From Rhodospirillales bacterium (lineage in GTDB: Bacteria; Pseudomonadota; Alphaproteobacteria; Reyranellales; Reyranellaceae): DNA of 64,000 bases. The number at the start of each line of letters is the position of its first letter. Position 1 is the first letter of the stretch. The stretch lies in NCBI GenBank assembly GCA_016699855.1, contig CP064988.1, positions 4,306,501-4,370,500 of the forward strand, given 5' to 3'. The notes below the pieces were generated by a model. That model did no database searches. It saw only the letters and a list, made by a program, of their open reading frames with translations, and had not been told where the DNA came from. Positions 1 through 7,913 of this stretch are shown here, piece by piece. The position numbers and the translations under genes were made by a program.

Positions 1-877
1 GGAACTGGATGGCGGCGATGAACAGGAAGTAGTCGGGATCGACCGTCGCCGGCAGCACCGCCAGCAGCAGGGCGTTGTTGCGGCTGCCCGCCGCGTAGCC
101 CGCCGTGCAGGCCGCCACCCGCCCGGCCGGCCAGAACAGCGCCGTCGACGCCGCCATGTAGGCGAAGGTCGCCAGGAACCCCGCCAGCACGAAGCCGCCG
201 GTGCGCAGCGGCTCGTTGAGAATCCGCGCCGTCACCCCGTCCATGATCGGGATCGCGAACAGCATCAGCACCACCACGGCGACGCCGTCGACCATCGGCG
301 CCGCCGACGGGCGCGGCGCCAGCACCAGCAGGCGGATCGCCGCCGCCAGCACCGCCGCCGCCGCCACCAGCCCCGCCAGCCGCAGCATGAACGGCGCGAA
401 GCCGATCTTGAGGTCGAGCCCGAACAGCCACAGCGCCAGCGGCGGCACGGTCAGCGGCATGATGGCGGTGCCGACCAGCACCACGAACAGCGAGCGCGCC
501 CGGTCCAGCCCCAGCAGCCCCGCGACCGCCGGCATCGAGGTCAGCGGCGGCAGGCAGGCCATCAACGCCAGCGCCAGCCCGAGGCCCGGCGCGATCGGCA
601 GCGCCCCCAGCAGCGGCGCCGCCAGCAGGGGGATCAGCAGCATCCCCGTGGCGATCATCGCCAGCGGCAGCCACGGCCGGCGCAGCACGGCGGCGAAGGC
701 GGCGCGGTCGGTGCGCGCCATCGACACCGCCAGCAGCACCACCACGAACGGCGTCACCAGCGGCTTCATGGCGGCGGCGAGGTCCTGGAACACCAGCCCC
801 AGCACCAGCGACCACGGCAGGAACAACGTCGCCCGGCGCCCCATGAACCCGAGCGCCCGGCCGGCCACCGCGATCAT
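1..877 (-). CDS. BASS-family (bile acid:sodium symporter-like) membrane transporter, C-terminus cut off
   Basis: Reading leftward from the ATG at 877 gives about 292 open codons that run off the window edge. The protein is almost entirely hydrophobic, with roughly nine membrane helices separated by short basic loops. Near the visible end it has GYAAGSRNNALLLAVLP, which resembles the conserved helix of the bile acid:Na+ symporter/arsenite-permease (BASS/ACR3) fold. A Pro-rich helix LPPLTSMPAVAGLLGL lies mid-protein. Family members take up organic anions with sodium in the inner membrane; the substrate here is unknown. No earlier in-frame ATG, GTG or TTG is present before the AT-rich gap, so 877 is the natural start. 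It is divergent from the kinase gene. The family call is from pattern recognition, without a database search. Confidence 0.7.
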   Translation of the reverse strand, partial: MIAVAGRALGFMGRRATLFLPWSLVLGLVFQDLAAAMKPLVTPFVVVLLAVSMARTDRAAFAAVLRRPWLPLAMIATGMLLIPLLAAPLLGALPIAPGLGLALALMACLPPLTSMPAVAGLLGLDRARSLFVVLVGTAIMPLTVPPLALWLFGLDLKIGFAPFMLRLAGLVAAAAVLAAAIRLLVLAPRPSAAPMVDGVAVVVLMLFAIPIMDGVTARILNEPLRTGGFVLAGFLATFAYMAASTALFWPAGRVAACTAGYAAGSRNNALLLAVLPATVDPDYFLFIAAIQF

Positions 878-1008
878 CGCCGCGACTCCGGCGCGCGCCC
901 TGGCGAGGCGTTTCGTCGACGCCTCGGGACGCCGCTTCGACTCTCGTGCATGATGTGATATAGTACTTTCATATATTTAAATAACCAATTGATTCTTAAA
1001 GAAATAAT
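878..1008. promoter_or_regulatory. AT-rich divergent promoter region (transporter / kinase)
   Basis: The stretch at about 950-1008 is strikingly AT-rich for this genome (for example TTCATATATTTAAATAACC), which suggests promoter elements for the kinase gene starting at 1009. No inverted repeat long enough to call an operator was found. Confidence 0.4.
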
Positions 1009-2427
1009 ATGGAAACTAAAATCTCACCTGAGATCGCGAACCCAGGCCATCTGCCGACCGTCGTGGCCGCCCGCCCCGACGCGGCGGCGCCCGATTCCGG
1101 CGTCTACGCGCCCGGCGACGTGATCTTCAACAATTTCCGCATCGAGCGCGCCATCGCCGAGGGCGGCATGGGCCGCGTCTACCAGGCCACCCACCTCGTC
1201 ACTTCCGCCACGGTGGCGCTGAAGGTCGTGCGCGGCGAGTACGCCCGCGATCCCGCCCTGCGCGAGCTGTTCCGCCGCGAGGCCGCCGCGCTCCGCCGCA
1301 TCGGCAACCCCGCCGTGGTGCGCTACGAGGGCGCCTTCGAGGATCCGCACGGCCAGCTCGCGCTGGTGATGGAGTTCATCGAGGGCGTGTCGCTGGCCCG
1401 CCGTCTGCTCGACGGCCCGCCGCTGACGGTCGACGAGGTCCGCCGCCTGCGCGCGCGTCTGGCCGGCGGTCTGGCCGCCGCCCACGCCGAGCGCATCGTC
1501 CACCGCGACCTGTCGCCCGACAACGTCATCCTCCCGGGCGGCCGGATCGACGACGCCAAGATCATCGATTTCGGCATCGCCCGGCAGTCGGTCGAGAACG
1601 GCGCCACGCTGATCGGCGCCGGCTTCGCCGGCAAGCTGGGCTACGCCGCGCCGGAGCAGCTCGGCCTGCGGGGCGGCGAGGTCGACGGCCGCGCCGACGT
1701 CTACGCGCTGGGCCTCGTGCTGGCCGCCGCCGCCGCCGGCGCGCCGCTCGACATGGGCGGCACCCTCGGCGCCGCCATCAAGGCGCGCGCCGGGATCCCC
1801 GACCTGACCGGTGTGCCGGCGCCGCTGCGCCGCGAGCTGGCGTGGATGCTGCAGCCAGATCCCGACCAGCGCGCGCCGTCGATGGACGCGCTGCTGGTCG
1901 ACACCGCGCCCAGTCGCTTCCTGCCCCGGCCGCGCTCGCGGCTGGCGCGCGCCGCCGTCGTGACGCTGGCCTTCGCCGGCGCGACGATGGCCGGCGCCGT
2001 CGGCTGGATCGCCGCCGAGCACGAGCTGGGCCTCGACGTCGCCCACGCCGAGACGCGCCCGCCCTCGACCATCGGCGCCGACATCGACCGCCTCGTCGCC
2101 GAGCGCGCCAAACTGGAGCGGGTCGAGCGCGAGATCGAGCGCGACATCCATCTCGCCGAGGACGAGCGCCGCCGGCTGGCCGAGGAGCGCGAGGCCCTGC
2201 GCGCCGCGCGCGTCGCGTCGGTGACGCCCGCCGAGCCGATGCGGGCGCCGCCGCCCGGCCGCGTCACCCTCACCCTGCCGCCCCCGCCGCCGCCCGCCTC
2301 CACGACGCCGCCTGCCTCAACGACGCCGCCGGCGTTCACGCCGCCGCCGGCGTTCACGACGCCGCCCGCATCCGCGCCCGCCTCCCCGCGCCCCGTCACC
2401 GTCCCCATGCCCGCCGCGCCGCGTTGA
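1009..2427 (+). CDS. membrane-anchored Hanks-type Ser/Thr protein kinase
   Basis: This 472-residue protein has a PknB-like kinase domain at about residues 43-300. It carries the glycine loop EGGMGRV (51-57), ATP-binding Lys in VALKVV (K72), catalytic loop HRDLSPDN (Asp167, Asn172), DFG (187-189) and APE-like AAPEQ (213-217). A single membrane helix follows at about 314-335. Next come a charged coiled-coil-like stretch (about 358-400) and a Pro/Thr/Ala-rich tail with repeated ASTTPP/AFTPPP units. Topology is therefore a cytoplasmic kinase with an external tail. The Lys usual in HRDLKPxN is Ser here, as in some proteobacterial kinases. It is followed by an exported metallopeptidase gene, which could be a partner. 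The ATG at 1009 follows a poor AAAGAA ribosome site. Confidence 0.9.
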   Translation: METKISPEIANPGHLPTVVAARPDAAAPDSGVYAPGDVIFNNFRIERAIAEGGMGRVYQATHLVTSATVALKVVRGEYARDPALRELFRREAAALRRIGNPAVVRYEGAFEDPHGQLALVMEFIEGVSLARRLLDGPPLTVDEVRRLRARLAGGLAAAHAERIVHRDLSPDNVILPGGRIDDAKIIDFGIARQSVENGATLIGAGFAGKLGYAAPEQLGLRGGEVDGRADVYALGLVLAAAAAGAPLDMGGTLGAAIKARAGIPDLTGVPAPLRRELAWMLQPDPDQRAPSMDALLVDTAPSRFLPRPRSRLARAAVVTLAFAGATMAGAVGWIAAEHELGLDVAHAETRPPSTIGADIDRLVAERAKLERVEREIERDIHLAEDERRRLAEEREALRAARVASVTPAEPMRAPPPGRVTLTLPPPPPPASTTPPASTTPPAFTPPPAFTTPPASAPASPRPVTVPMPAAPR

Positions 2428-2439
2428 GCGTGGGTTTTT

Positions 2440-2469
2440 CCCTCTCCGCCGCGAAGCGGGGGAGAGGGA
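2440..2469. terminator. C/G-rich hairpin after kinase gene (CCCTCTCC...GGAGAGGG repeat family)
   Basis: CCCTCTCC pairs with GGAGAGGG around a GC-rich loop, 12 bases after the kinase stop. The same motif recurs at about 4100 and 4275, so it is both a repeat-family member and a plausible terminator. Confidence 0.5.
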
Positions 2470-2542
2470 GTTTTCGAGCACGACCGCGCACATCGGCGTG
2501 AGGGGAGGGGGCGGCGGCGGCTGGAGCGGATAGGCTCGCGCG

Positions 2543-4024
2543 ATGCTCCGCATTCCTCCGCGCGCGTTCACCGCGTCGGCGCTGCTCGGCGCGCTGGCGC
2601 TCTCCACGTCGGCGTCGGCGCGGGAATCGGCCGCCGATTGCGTGGCGCGGATCGAGGTCGGGCCGGGCGCGGGTACGTCGCCGGGACCGGTGGTCGACGT
2701 CGCCTGGCGCTGCCGTGCCCCGGGCGATGCGCGCGAGGTGCGCTTCATCGCCGGCCACGCCGCGACCGCCGCTGCCCTCGGCGACATCAAGGACGCCGGC
2801 GGTACCACCGTGCCGCGCGACGGCGACGCCTGGATCGTGTCAGTGGTCGACGGCGTCGCGACCCTGCGCTACCGCCTCGATGTCGGCGCGCTGGCCCGCG
2901 GCGTCGACAGCGTGGCGTCGGCCGTCGCGCGCGGCGGCGGCGTGGCGGCGGTGGCGTCGACATGGCTGCTGGAGCCGCGCCTGCCCGGCGTGGCGGTGCC
3001 GGCGCTCGACCTCGCCATCGCCACGGCGCCCGGCCATGTCTTCGCCGCCGGCCTGCCGGAGACCGCCGGCGTGTGGCGCGTGCGCGGCCAGACCCTGCGC
3101 TTCGTCGGCTACACCGCGCTGGGCCGCGTCGCGCTCCAGCGCGTGCCCGTGCCGTCGCCCGCGACGAGCGCCGGACGGCCCGCCCATATCGACCTCGCGA
3201 TCCTCGACGGCGCGCTGGCGGTGACGCCGGCCGAGCTGGCGCTGTGGACCCGCCGCACCGCCGAGATGACCGCCGGCTACTGGGGCGGCTTCACGGTCGA
3301 GCGCATGCTGCTGGTCGCGCTGCCGACCGCCGGCCGGCGCGGAATCGGCTACGGCCGCACCGTGCCCGGCGCGGGGATGACCGTGATCGTCCAGGTCGGG
3401 AGCGCCTCGACGCCGGCCAACCTGCAGGACGACTGGGTGCTGCCGCACGAGTTCGTGCACAGCGGCATGCCGTTCCTGCGCGGCGCCGCGTGGCTGATGG
3501 AGGGCGCCGCCACCTATGTCGAGCCGATCACGCGCGCGCGGGCCGGCTGGCGCACGGAGGCGTCGGTGTGGCGCGAATGGATCGACTCCATGCCGCGCGG
3601 CCTCGCGGCGCTCGACGCCGGCCTCGCCGGCGGCAGCCCCTACTGGGGCGGCGCGCTGTTCCTGCTGCTGACCGACATCGAGATCCGCCGCGCCACCTCG
3701 GGCGCCAAGGGAATCGAGGATTGCCTGCGCGGCGCGCGCGACCGGGGCGGCGTCCTGGCGCCCACGGAACGCTGGCCGCTCGCCGCCTATGTCGAGGCCT
3801 GCGACGCGGCGCTGGGCGCGCCGGTCATGGCCGGCATGGTGGCGCGCCATCTCGGCGCGTCGCGGCGCGTCGACCTCGCGGCGCTCTGGCGCGACCTCGG
3901 CGTGCGCGCCGACGGCGACGGCGTCGCCTTCGACGACACCGCCCCGCTAGCCGCCATCCGCCTGAGCATCGTCATGGGTCCGCCGGACCGGAAGCCCGTC
4001 GCGGTGCCGCCGCTGGTGCGGTGA
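2543..4024 (+). CDS. exported gluzincin-like (peptidase MA-type) metallopeptidase
   Basis: The 493-residue product starts with a basic residue-hydrophobic-Ala signal peptide that should be cleaved near ASA-RE (about residue 28). The main functional mark is HEFVH (302-306), followed by WLMEGAATY with Glu320. This is the HExxH...E zinc site of gluzincin peptidases such as the peptidase MA family, although the spacing between the second His and the Glu (13 residues) is short. The rest, rich in beta-prone segments, shows no other motif I recognise. The protein probably acts in the periplasm or outside the cell on unknown peptides. It lies 115 bp downstream of the kinase gene in the same direction. 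A second Cys pair may form a disulfide, but that is only inference. Confidence 0.6.
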   Translation: MLRIPPRAFTASALLGALALSTSASARESAADCVARIEVGPGAGTSPGPVVDVAWRCRAPGDAREVRFIAGHAATAAALGDIKDAGGTTVPRDGDAWIVSVVDGVATLRYRLDVGALARGVDSVASAVARGGGVAAVASTWLLEPRLPGVAVPALDLAIATAPGHVFAAGLPETAGVWRVRGQTLRFVGYTALGRVALQRVPVPSPATSAGRPAHIDLAILDGALAVTPAELALWTRRTAEMTAGYWGGFTVERMLLVALPTAGRRGIGYGRTVPGAGMTVIVQVGSASTPANLQDDWVLPHEFVHSGMPFLRGAAWLMEGAATYVEPITRARAGWRTEASVWREWIDSMPRGLAALDAGLAGGSPYWGGALFLLLTDIEIRRATSGAKGIEDCLRGARDRGGVLAPTERWPLAAYVEACDAALGAPVMAGMVARHLGASRRVDLAALWRDLGVRADGDGVAFDDTAPLAAIRLSIVMGPPDRKPVAVPPLVR

Positions 4025-4095
4025 GGGTGCGGCGGTTGGAGCGGACGCGCCCGCCGACGCGGTCGCGACGTTTCTTTCGCGCGCGCCCTCTCATG

Positions 4096-4300
4096 CTCCC
4101 TCTCCGCCCGCTTGCGGGGGGAGAGGGAAGGGGCCCGCGCATAGCGCGGGAAGGGTGAGGTGGGTGGCGATGGCTATGCCGGTGTCCGATATCGATGCAC
4201 GTCGCTTCTCAAAGCGACGTCGCCGTCTATACCGCGACCACCTCACCCTCCCATGCTTCGCATGGGCCCCGCCCTCTCCCCCGCTGCGCGGCGGAGAGGG
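4096..4300. repeat. inverted pair of about 65-bp C/G-rich repeat units in a 392-bp gene-free gap
   Basis: The gap 4025-4416 carries no credible gene. It holds one unit at 4096-4163 (CCCTCTCCGCCCGCTTGCGG, a hairpin CCGCGCATAGCGCGG, then GGGTGAGGTGG) and a related unit in reverse orientation at 4238-4300. Between them is a perfect 9-bp hairpin ACGTCGCTT-CTCA-AAGCGACGT (4199-4220). The arrangement resembles short non-coding palindromic elements of alphaproteobacteria and may end transcription from the peptidase gene. Confidence 0.6.
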
Positions 4301-4416
4301 AAAATGCGGCGCGATCCGGGATGTGTGAACACCCTAGTCCCTCGCGCGGGAGGGCGTATGCGCGGGAGCGCCGCCACCCCGTTCCCTCCACCGCCGCTTC
4401 GGTCTAGCGTCCGGCG

Positions 4417-5214
4417 ATGCGTGGACACATTCTCGAGGACCTGACCTGGGTCGAGGCCAAGGCGCGGATCGATTCCGGCGCGCCCATCGTGATACCGATC
4501 GGCGCGGCGGCGAAGGCGCACGGCCCGCATCTGCCGCTGCGCACCGACGCCACCACGGCGCTGGCGCTGGGCCGCCGCGTCGCCGGGCGCCTGCCGGTGC
4601 TGGTCGCGCCGCTGGTGCCGTTCGGCCACTACCCCGCCTTCACGCGCTATCCCGGCAGCCAGTCGCTGTCGGCGGCGACCTTCATCGCCGTGCTCCGCGA
4701 GCTGTGCGAGGGCTTCGCGGCGCAGGGCGCGCGGCGCATCGCGCTGATCAACACCGGCTACTCGACCGAGGCGCCGGTCAACATCGCGCTGGGCGAGATC
4801 AGGAAGGCGACCGGCCTGCGCGTGGTCTGCGCCCATCTACGCTTCATCGGCCGCGGCGCCGACGCGCTGCTCGACGCCAAGGAGGGCGGCCACGCCGACG
4901 AGCGCGAGACCTCGGTGATGCTGGCGCTCGATCCGCGCGCGGTGCGGATGGACAGGCTGAGCGAGACGGTCGGCGCCGGGGATGCCGGCGCGCGCGGCGC
5001 CACGCTGCCGCCGGGCTTCGCGCGCTCGACGGTGCTGAGCTGGACGGCGGGCGAGGGCGATCCCGACGAGTTCGCGCCGTCGGGCACGCTGGGCGACGCT
5101 ACGCGTGCCACGGCCTACAAGGGCGAGCGCGTGCTGGAGGCGATCACAGACGATCTGGTCGCGGGACTGCGTGCGGCGTTTCCCGACGCGCCGGGGTTTG
5201 GCGGACAGGTTTGA
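4417..5214 (+). CDS. creatininase-family protein with altered metal site
   Basis: The 265-residue protein has the creatininase fold signatures: PIGAAAKAHGPHLPLRTD near residues 25-43 and GGHADERETSVMLAL near 157-171. Family members hydrolyse cyclic or linear amides with two metal ions (creatinine, formamidopyrimidines, mycofactocin precursor peptide). In the usual GSxEQHGPH motif the Glu ligand two before the His is Lys here, and the usual NGHGGN loop is NTGYST, losing a His ligand. The second His and Asp of HGPHLPLRTD remain. The protein may therefore bind one metal, belong to a divergent subfamily, or be inactive. It stands alone on the plus strand, separated from the peptidase gene by the repeat-filled gap. 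Confidence 0.75.
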   Translation: MRGHILEDLTWVEAKARIDSGAPIVIPIGAAAKAHGPHLPLRTDATTALALGRRVAGRLPVLVAPLVPFGHYPAFTRYPGSQSLSAATFIAVLRELCEGFAAQGARRIALINTGYSTEAPVNIALGEIRKATGLRVVCAHLRFIGRGADALLDAKEGGHADERETSVMLALDPRAVRMDRLSETVGAGDAGARGATLPPGFARSTVLSWTAGEGDPDEFAPSGTLGDATRATAYKGERVLEAITDDLVAGLRAAFPDAPGFGGQV

Positions 5215-5341
5215 TAGATTGACTACTTCCGAGGCTCCATTGGAAGCGAGTGCATCTTGGTAGCCTCGGTCACCAGAATGCGGGCGCAACCTCTAGTCTC
5301 GCACCTTTGCCAGGCGCCAAAGCTTTTGAGGTTCAGCAACA

Positions 5342-6088
5342 ATGACCGGACCGTTCAAGCGAACCATCAGACCGTTTCAGGATGGGACGTACGGCAGCTG
5401 CCGATACGTCAAGCACACGGCGTTCGCAAGCGATCCTCTTCACTACATTCGCGCATACTCCATCTTGCTAAAAGATCTGCAAGATCTTTGCGAGTTCGTT
5501 GAACCTGCTGACGCGAATATCGATACATACTCCTATCGTATTCATGGGCTGTTGATGAGGGTATGCATCGAAGTCGAGGCGAATTGGACAGCTATTCTAC
5601 GTGAGAACGGCTATGAGAAAGAGAAAAATCTTACTGTGGCAGACTACAAGAAGATTGAAGCGACGCACCGATTGTCCGAGTATGAGATTCAGGTGGCAAC
5701 CTGGACCGGACGCAAGGTTCATTACACGCCATTTCGTGCGTGGGGAACTGGTGGACCGCTTGTATGGTACCAGCGCTACAATTCCTCGAAGCATGATCGA
5801 CAAGGCAATTTCCAGAAGGCGACATTTGGCACGCTGATCGAGAGTATTTGTGGACTCCTTGCGCTCCTGTCGGCGCAGTTTCATGTTCAGGATTTCGACC
5901 CAGGACCTGACTTGCTCGCTCTGGAGGGCGGCGGTTCACCGGACGGCTACGAACTCGGGATTGGAGGAGGATTCTTCGTAAAGTTTCCGACTTCATGGCC
6001 TCTGGCAGATCGCTACAGCTTTGATGTTGACAGAGTAATGAGGTCGCCAACGGGAATTCTGAGCCACGCGTATAGCTTGGCTAATTGA
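5342..6088 (+). CDS. hypothetical protein in low-GC insert
   Basis: An open frame of 248 codons whose base composition is clearly lower in GC than its neighbours, with mixed third positions (many A/T), so it is a real but foreign-looking gene. The product is soluble, with many aromatic residues (for example TPFRAWGTGGPLVWYQRYNS) and no signal peptide or membrane helix. A conserved-looking core YNSSKHDRQGNF lies near residues 148-160. I do not recognise the family. The ATG follows GAGGTTCAGCAACA, a modest ribosome site. No mobility gene is adjacent. Confidence 0.6.
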   Translation: MTGPFKRTIRPFQDGTYGSCRYVKHTAFASDPLHYIRAYSILLKDLQDLCEFVEPADANIDTYSYRIHGLLMRVCIEVEANWTAILRENGYEKEKNLTVADYKKIEATHRLSEYEIQVATWTGRKVHYTPFRAWGTGGPLVWYQRYNSSKHDRQGNFQKATFGTLIESICGLLALLSAQFHVQDFDPGPDLLALEGGGSPDGYELGIGGGFFVKFPTSWPLADRYSFDVDRVMRSPTGILSHAYSLAN

Positions 6089-6167
6089 ACGAGACGGCCT
6101 TCCTTAGCATCGGGACGATGGTGAGAGTGCGCAAGAGCCAGTCCGCGCTCCTCTATCTCCCAGCCCT

Positions 6168-6354
6168 CTACCGTGGCAGACCAGCGCTCTGCAGCAGCAT
6201 ACCGCCGTTGGTGTAAATAGTCGCGCCGTTCATGAAGGTGGCCTCGTCGAGTAGAAGAAGCGCCGCCACCTCGACCGCTCTGCCTGCGTCAAACCTTTTC
6301 GTTTGGGATGCGCCAAGTGTGATCGACCTCACATTGGTACTGCCATTGTGAAGT
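6168..6354 (-). pseudogene. remnant: C-terminal piece of a short-chain dehydrogenase (SDR)
   Basis: Reading minus strand from about 6354 to the TAG at 6168-6170 gives a peptide that includes RFDAGRAVEVAALLLLDEA and TFMNGATIYTNGGMLLQSAG, the typical end of an SDR (xxFMxGAxxxxxGG). The first two thirds of such a gene, including the Rossmann and YxxxK parts, are missing. The piece is not a copy of the SDR tail at 7406-7553, as the residues differ. It marks the left edge of a region of three SDR 3' ends and is most simply a decayed gene cut by the insert or a deletion. Confidence 0.6.
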
Positions 6355-6412
6355 TACGTTGGCCTTCATTCATGGTCTCGCGGCGTGGCCCGCAACGACC
6401 TCGGAGGCTGCG

Positions 6413-6826
6413 ATGAGAATGGGCGAGATGACGCGACGCGGCATTTCTAAGGGGACGTTCGCCGCTGCTCTGGTGCTGTCGATCTGCGTTTACTCCCATG
6501 GGTCCCTTGCGGAGGGGCCGAAGCCCGCAGCCATTTTGAAGATCGGCGACACCGCCGTGGCGATGGACAAGATCAAGCTCTATCCCGCCCCGCCTTCAGG
6601 TCTTGTCCTTGGGCCATCGGGGCCATCGCCGAAGGTTTTGGAGAAGGGCGCGAAGGTGAAAGTGGTCGACCGGAAGGAGGTCAGCGCCTTCTTTACGTTC
6701 TACGAGTGGGTCGAGATCGAGGTAACAGCTGCGAACGGCGCCTCGGAGAAGTGGTGGGCGTCGAATGGCGAGAAGCGGGGATGGCGACTGCCGGAGCGAC
6801 AGGAACGATTCTTCGAGGTGGAGTGA
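6413..6826 (+). CDS. small exported protein, possibly SH3-like
   Basis: With the ATG at 6413, which has a good ribosome site GGAGG five bases upstream (6403-6407), the product has 137 residues. It starts with a basic segment and a hydrophobic stretch (GTFAAALVLSICVYS) typical of a signal peptide, probably cut after SLA. The mature part contains LEKGAKVKVVDRKEVSAFF, then YEWVEIEV and GWRLPERQ, a pattern reminiscent of bacterial SH3-type modules (loop, WxxV, GW). That assignment is tentative. An ATG at 6359 is also open but has no ribosome site. The gene is probably co-transcribed with the next one, which begins 6 bases after its stop. Confidence 0.6.
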   Translation: MRMGEMTRRGISKGTFAAALVLSICVYSHGSLAEGPKPAAILKIGDTAVAMDKIKLYPAPPSGLVLGPSGPSPKVLEKGAKVKVVDRKEVSAFFTFYEWVEIEVTAANGASEKWWASNGEKRGWRLPERQERFFEVE

Positions 6827-6832
6827 TCGACC

Positions 6833-7258
6833 ATGAACGTCATCGATGCGCAGGGCTTGCAGTGGATCGCGTTCGCGATTGCCGTACCTGTCCTATGCTA
6901 TTTCATGGGCATCTGCATCTGGAGCAAAACGCTGCGGAAGGACACCGACCCCACGCTAAGGCAGCAGTTGGCTCTGGGAGTCGCCGGCGTTTTCGTTGTC
7001 GTGTTCCCCCTCCTCGTCGGCCTCAGTCCTACGATAGAGGCGCTCTTTCGAAAGTCTGCGGAGGGAGACCCCACTGTTTGGCGTAGCGCCATGATCTCCT
7101 ACCTCGTCAGCTTGGGGATCTATGTCCAGCAAGGGCTCGTCGTGCACGAAGTGGTACGCCGGAAGATTGCCGACGCCATGCATGGCACGCCATCGGCGGT
7201 CGATCGTGGGGCGGTCGGTACGCGCTCCGAGGACGACACTACCGGACCCGGGCGTTAG
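6833..7258 (+). CDS. hypothetical membrane protein with three predicted helices
   Basis: The 141-residue protein has hydrophobic segments at about 10-29 (WIAFAIAVPVLCYFMGICIW), 47-65 and 86-103, with a charged cytoplasmic-type tail rich in Arg, Asp and Gly. The gene starts just after the stop of the SH3-like exported protein, with GGAG upstream. The pair may form a small two-gene unit in the envelope. I recognise no family. Its GC content is lower than the genome background, as for the other genes of this insert. Confidence 0.55.
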   Translation: MNVIDAQGLQWIAFAIAVPVLCYFMGICIWSKTLRKDTDPTLRQQLALGVAGVFVVVFPLLVGLSPTIEALFRKSAEGDPTVWRSAMISYLVSLGIYVQQGLVVHEVVRRKIADAMHGTPSAVDRGAVGTRSEDDTTGPGR

Positions 7259-7405
7259 CGGAGAGCGTGGTCAGAGAGATCGTTGGCGACATGTTTCGGC
7301 TACGTGCTCGGAAAACGCCGGCCGCCATGACGTGACGACAGAGAACGCTTGAGTGTCCGAGCCGGTCGCGCATTCAATGTGGATGACTGTCGCGACGGAG
7401 TTGTC

Positions 7406-7553
7406 TTAGCGCCCCTCCCTTCTCCTCGTCAGATCCCCGATCTGCACGTGCTTGCCGCCGTCGATGTCGATGGTCGCGCCGTTGATGAAGGCGGCCTTGT
7501 CGGACAGCAGGAACGCCGCCGCCTCGGCCATCTCCTCGACAGTGAGCGGGTGG
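7406..7553 (-). pseudogene. duplicated 3' tail of an SDR gene
   Basis: Bases 7427-7540 are identical to 7935-8048 inside the intact SDR gene. Read on the minus strand they encode VEEMAEAAAFLLSDKAAFIN and the GG(K)HVQIGDLT end, then diverge to RRREGR and a TAA at 7406-7408. Only this tail is present; it begins about 13 bases after the stop of the ABM gene. It has no start codon or Rossmann part, so it is a fragment and not a gene. Confidence 0.8.
7427..7540. repeat. 114-bp perfect direct repeat, copy 1
   Basis: Identical base for base with 7935-8048 (offset 508). The two copies flank the ABM gene, so recombination between them would delete a 508-bp unit carrying that gene. Confidence 0.9.
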
Positions 7554-7847
7554 CTATTCCACCAACTCGCAGCGGGTGCCGGCCATGCTCACCTGCAATC
7601 CCGTCGCATCCGCCCGGATCTGCCGCATCGATGCGCCGTTGACGTGCGCCGTGAACGCCTCGGGGCTCTCATAGACCTCGTACAGCAGGACCGCGTCCGC
7701 ATCGTTGTGCGGCAGCATGATGTCGAAGCGCAACGTGCCCGGCTCGGTCGCCCGGCAGCGCTCGGCATGGGCTGAAAGGTGCCTCAGGTACACGTCACGT
7801 TTGCGGGCGACGACCTTGATCGTCGCGACGATCGCCAACTTCGCCAT
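7554..7847 (-). CDS. ABM-domain (antibiotic biosynthesis monooxygenase-like) protein
   Basis: The 97-residue product is a single ABM ferredoxin-like fold: N-terminal strand MAKLAIVATIKVVARK, helix with HLSAHAERCRATEPGT, then LRFDIML, and a C-terminal LLYEVYESPEAFTAHVNGAS. Such small proteins act as cofactor-free monooxygenases of quinols or as dimeric stress proteins; length is typical. It sits in the same direction as the SDR at 7914-8756 (66-bp gap) and may be translated from the same transcript. It is enclosed by the two copies of a 114-bp direct repeat derived from that SDR, so its position results from a duplication event. Confidence 0.8.
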   Translation of the reverse strand: MAKLAIVATIKVVARKRDVYLRHLSAHAERCRATEPGTLRFDIMLPHNDADAVLLYEVYESPEAFTAHVNGASMRQIRADATGLQVSMAGTRCELVE

Positions 7848-7913
7848 GGATGCCTCCAGTTCTTCGCGGTTGTCGAGGTTCTTCGCTCACTCCCACCGCG
7901 CGGCCCACCAACC

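Noticed and set aside
201..953. Plus-strand frame of 250 codons rich in Ser, Arg and Ala
   Set aside because: Opposite strand of the BASS-like transporter, which has clear membrane helices and a better protein profile.
2299..2390. Repeated ACGCCGCC units in the kinase tail as a VNTR
   Set aside because: Units vary in sequence and encode a Pro/Thr/Ala linker; no precise tandem copies.
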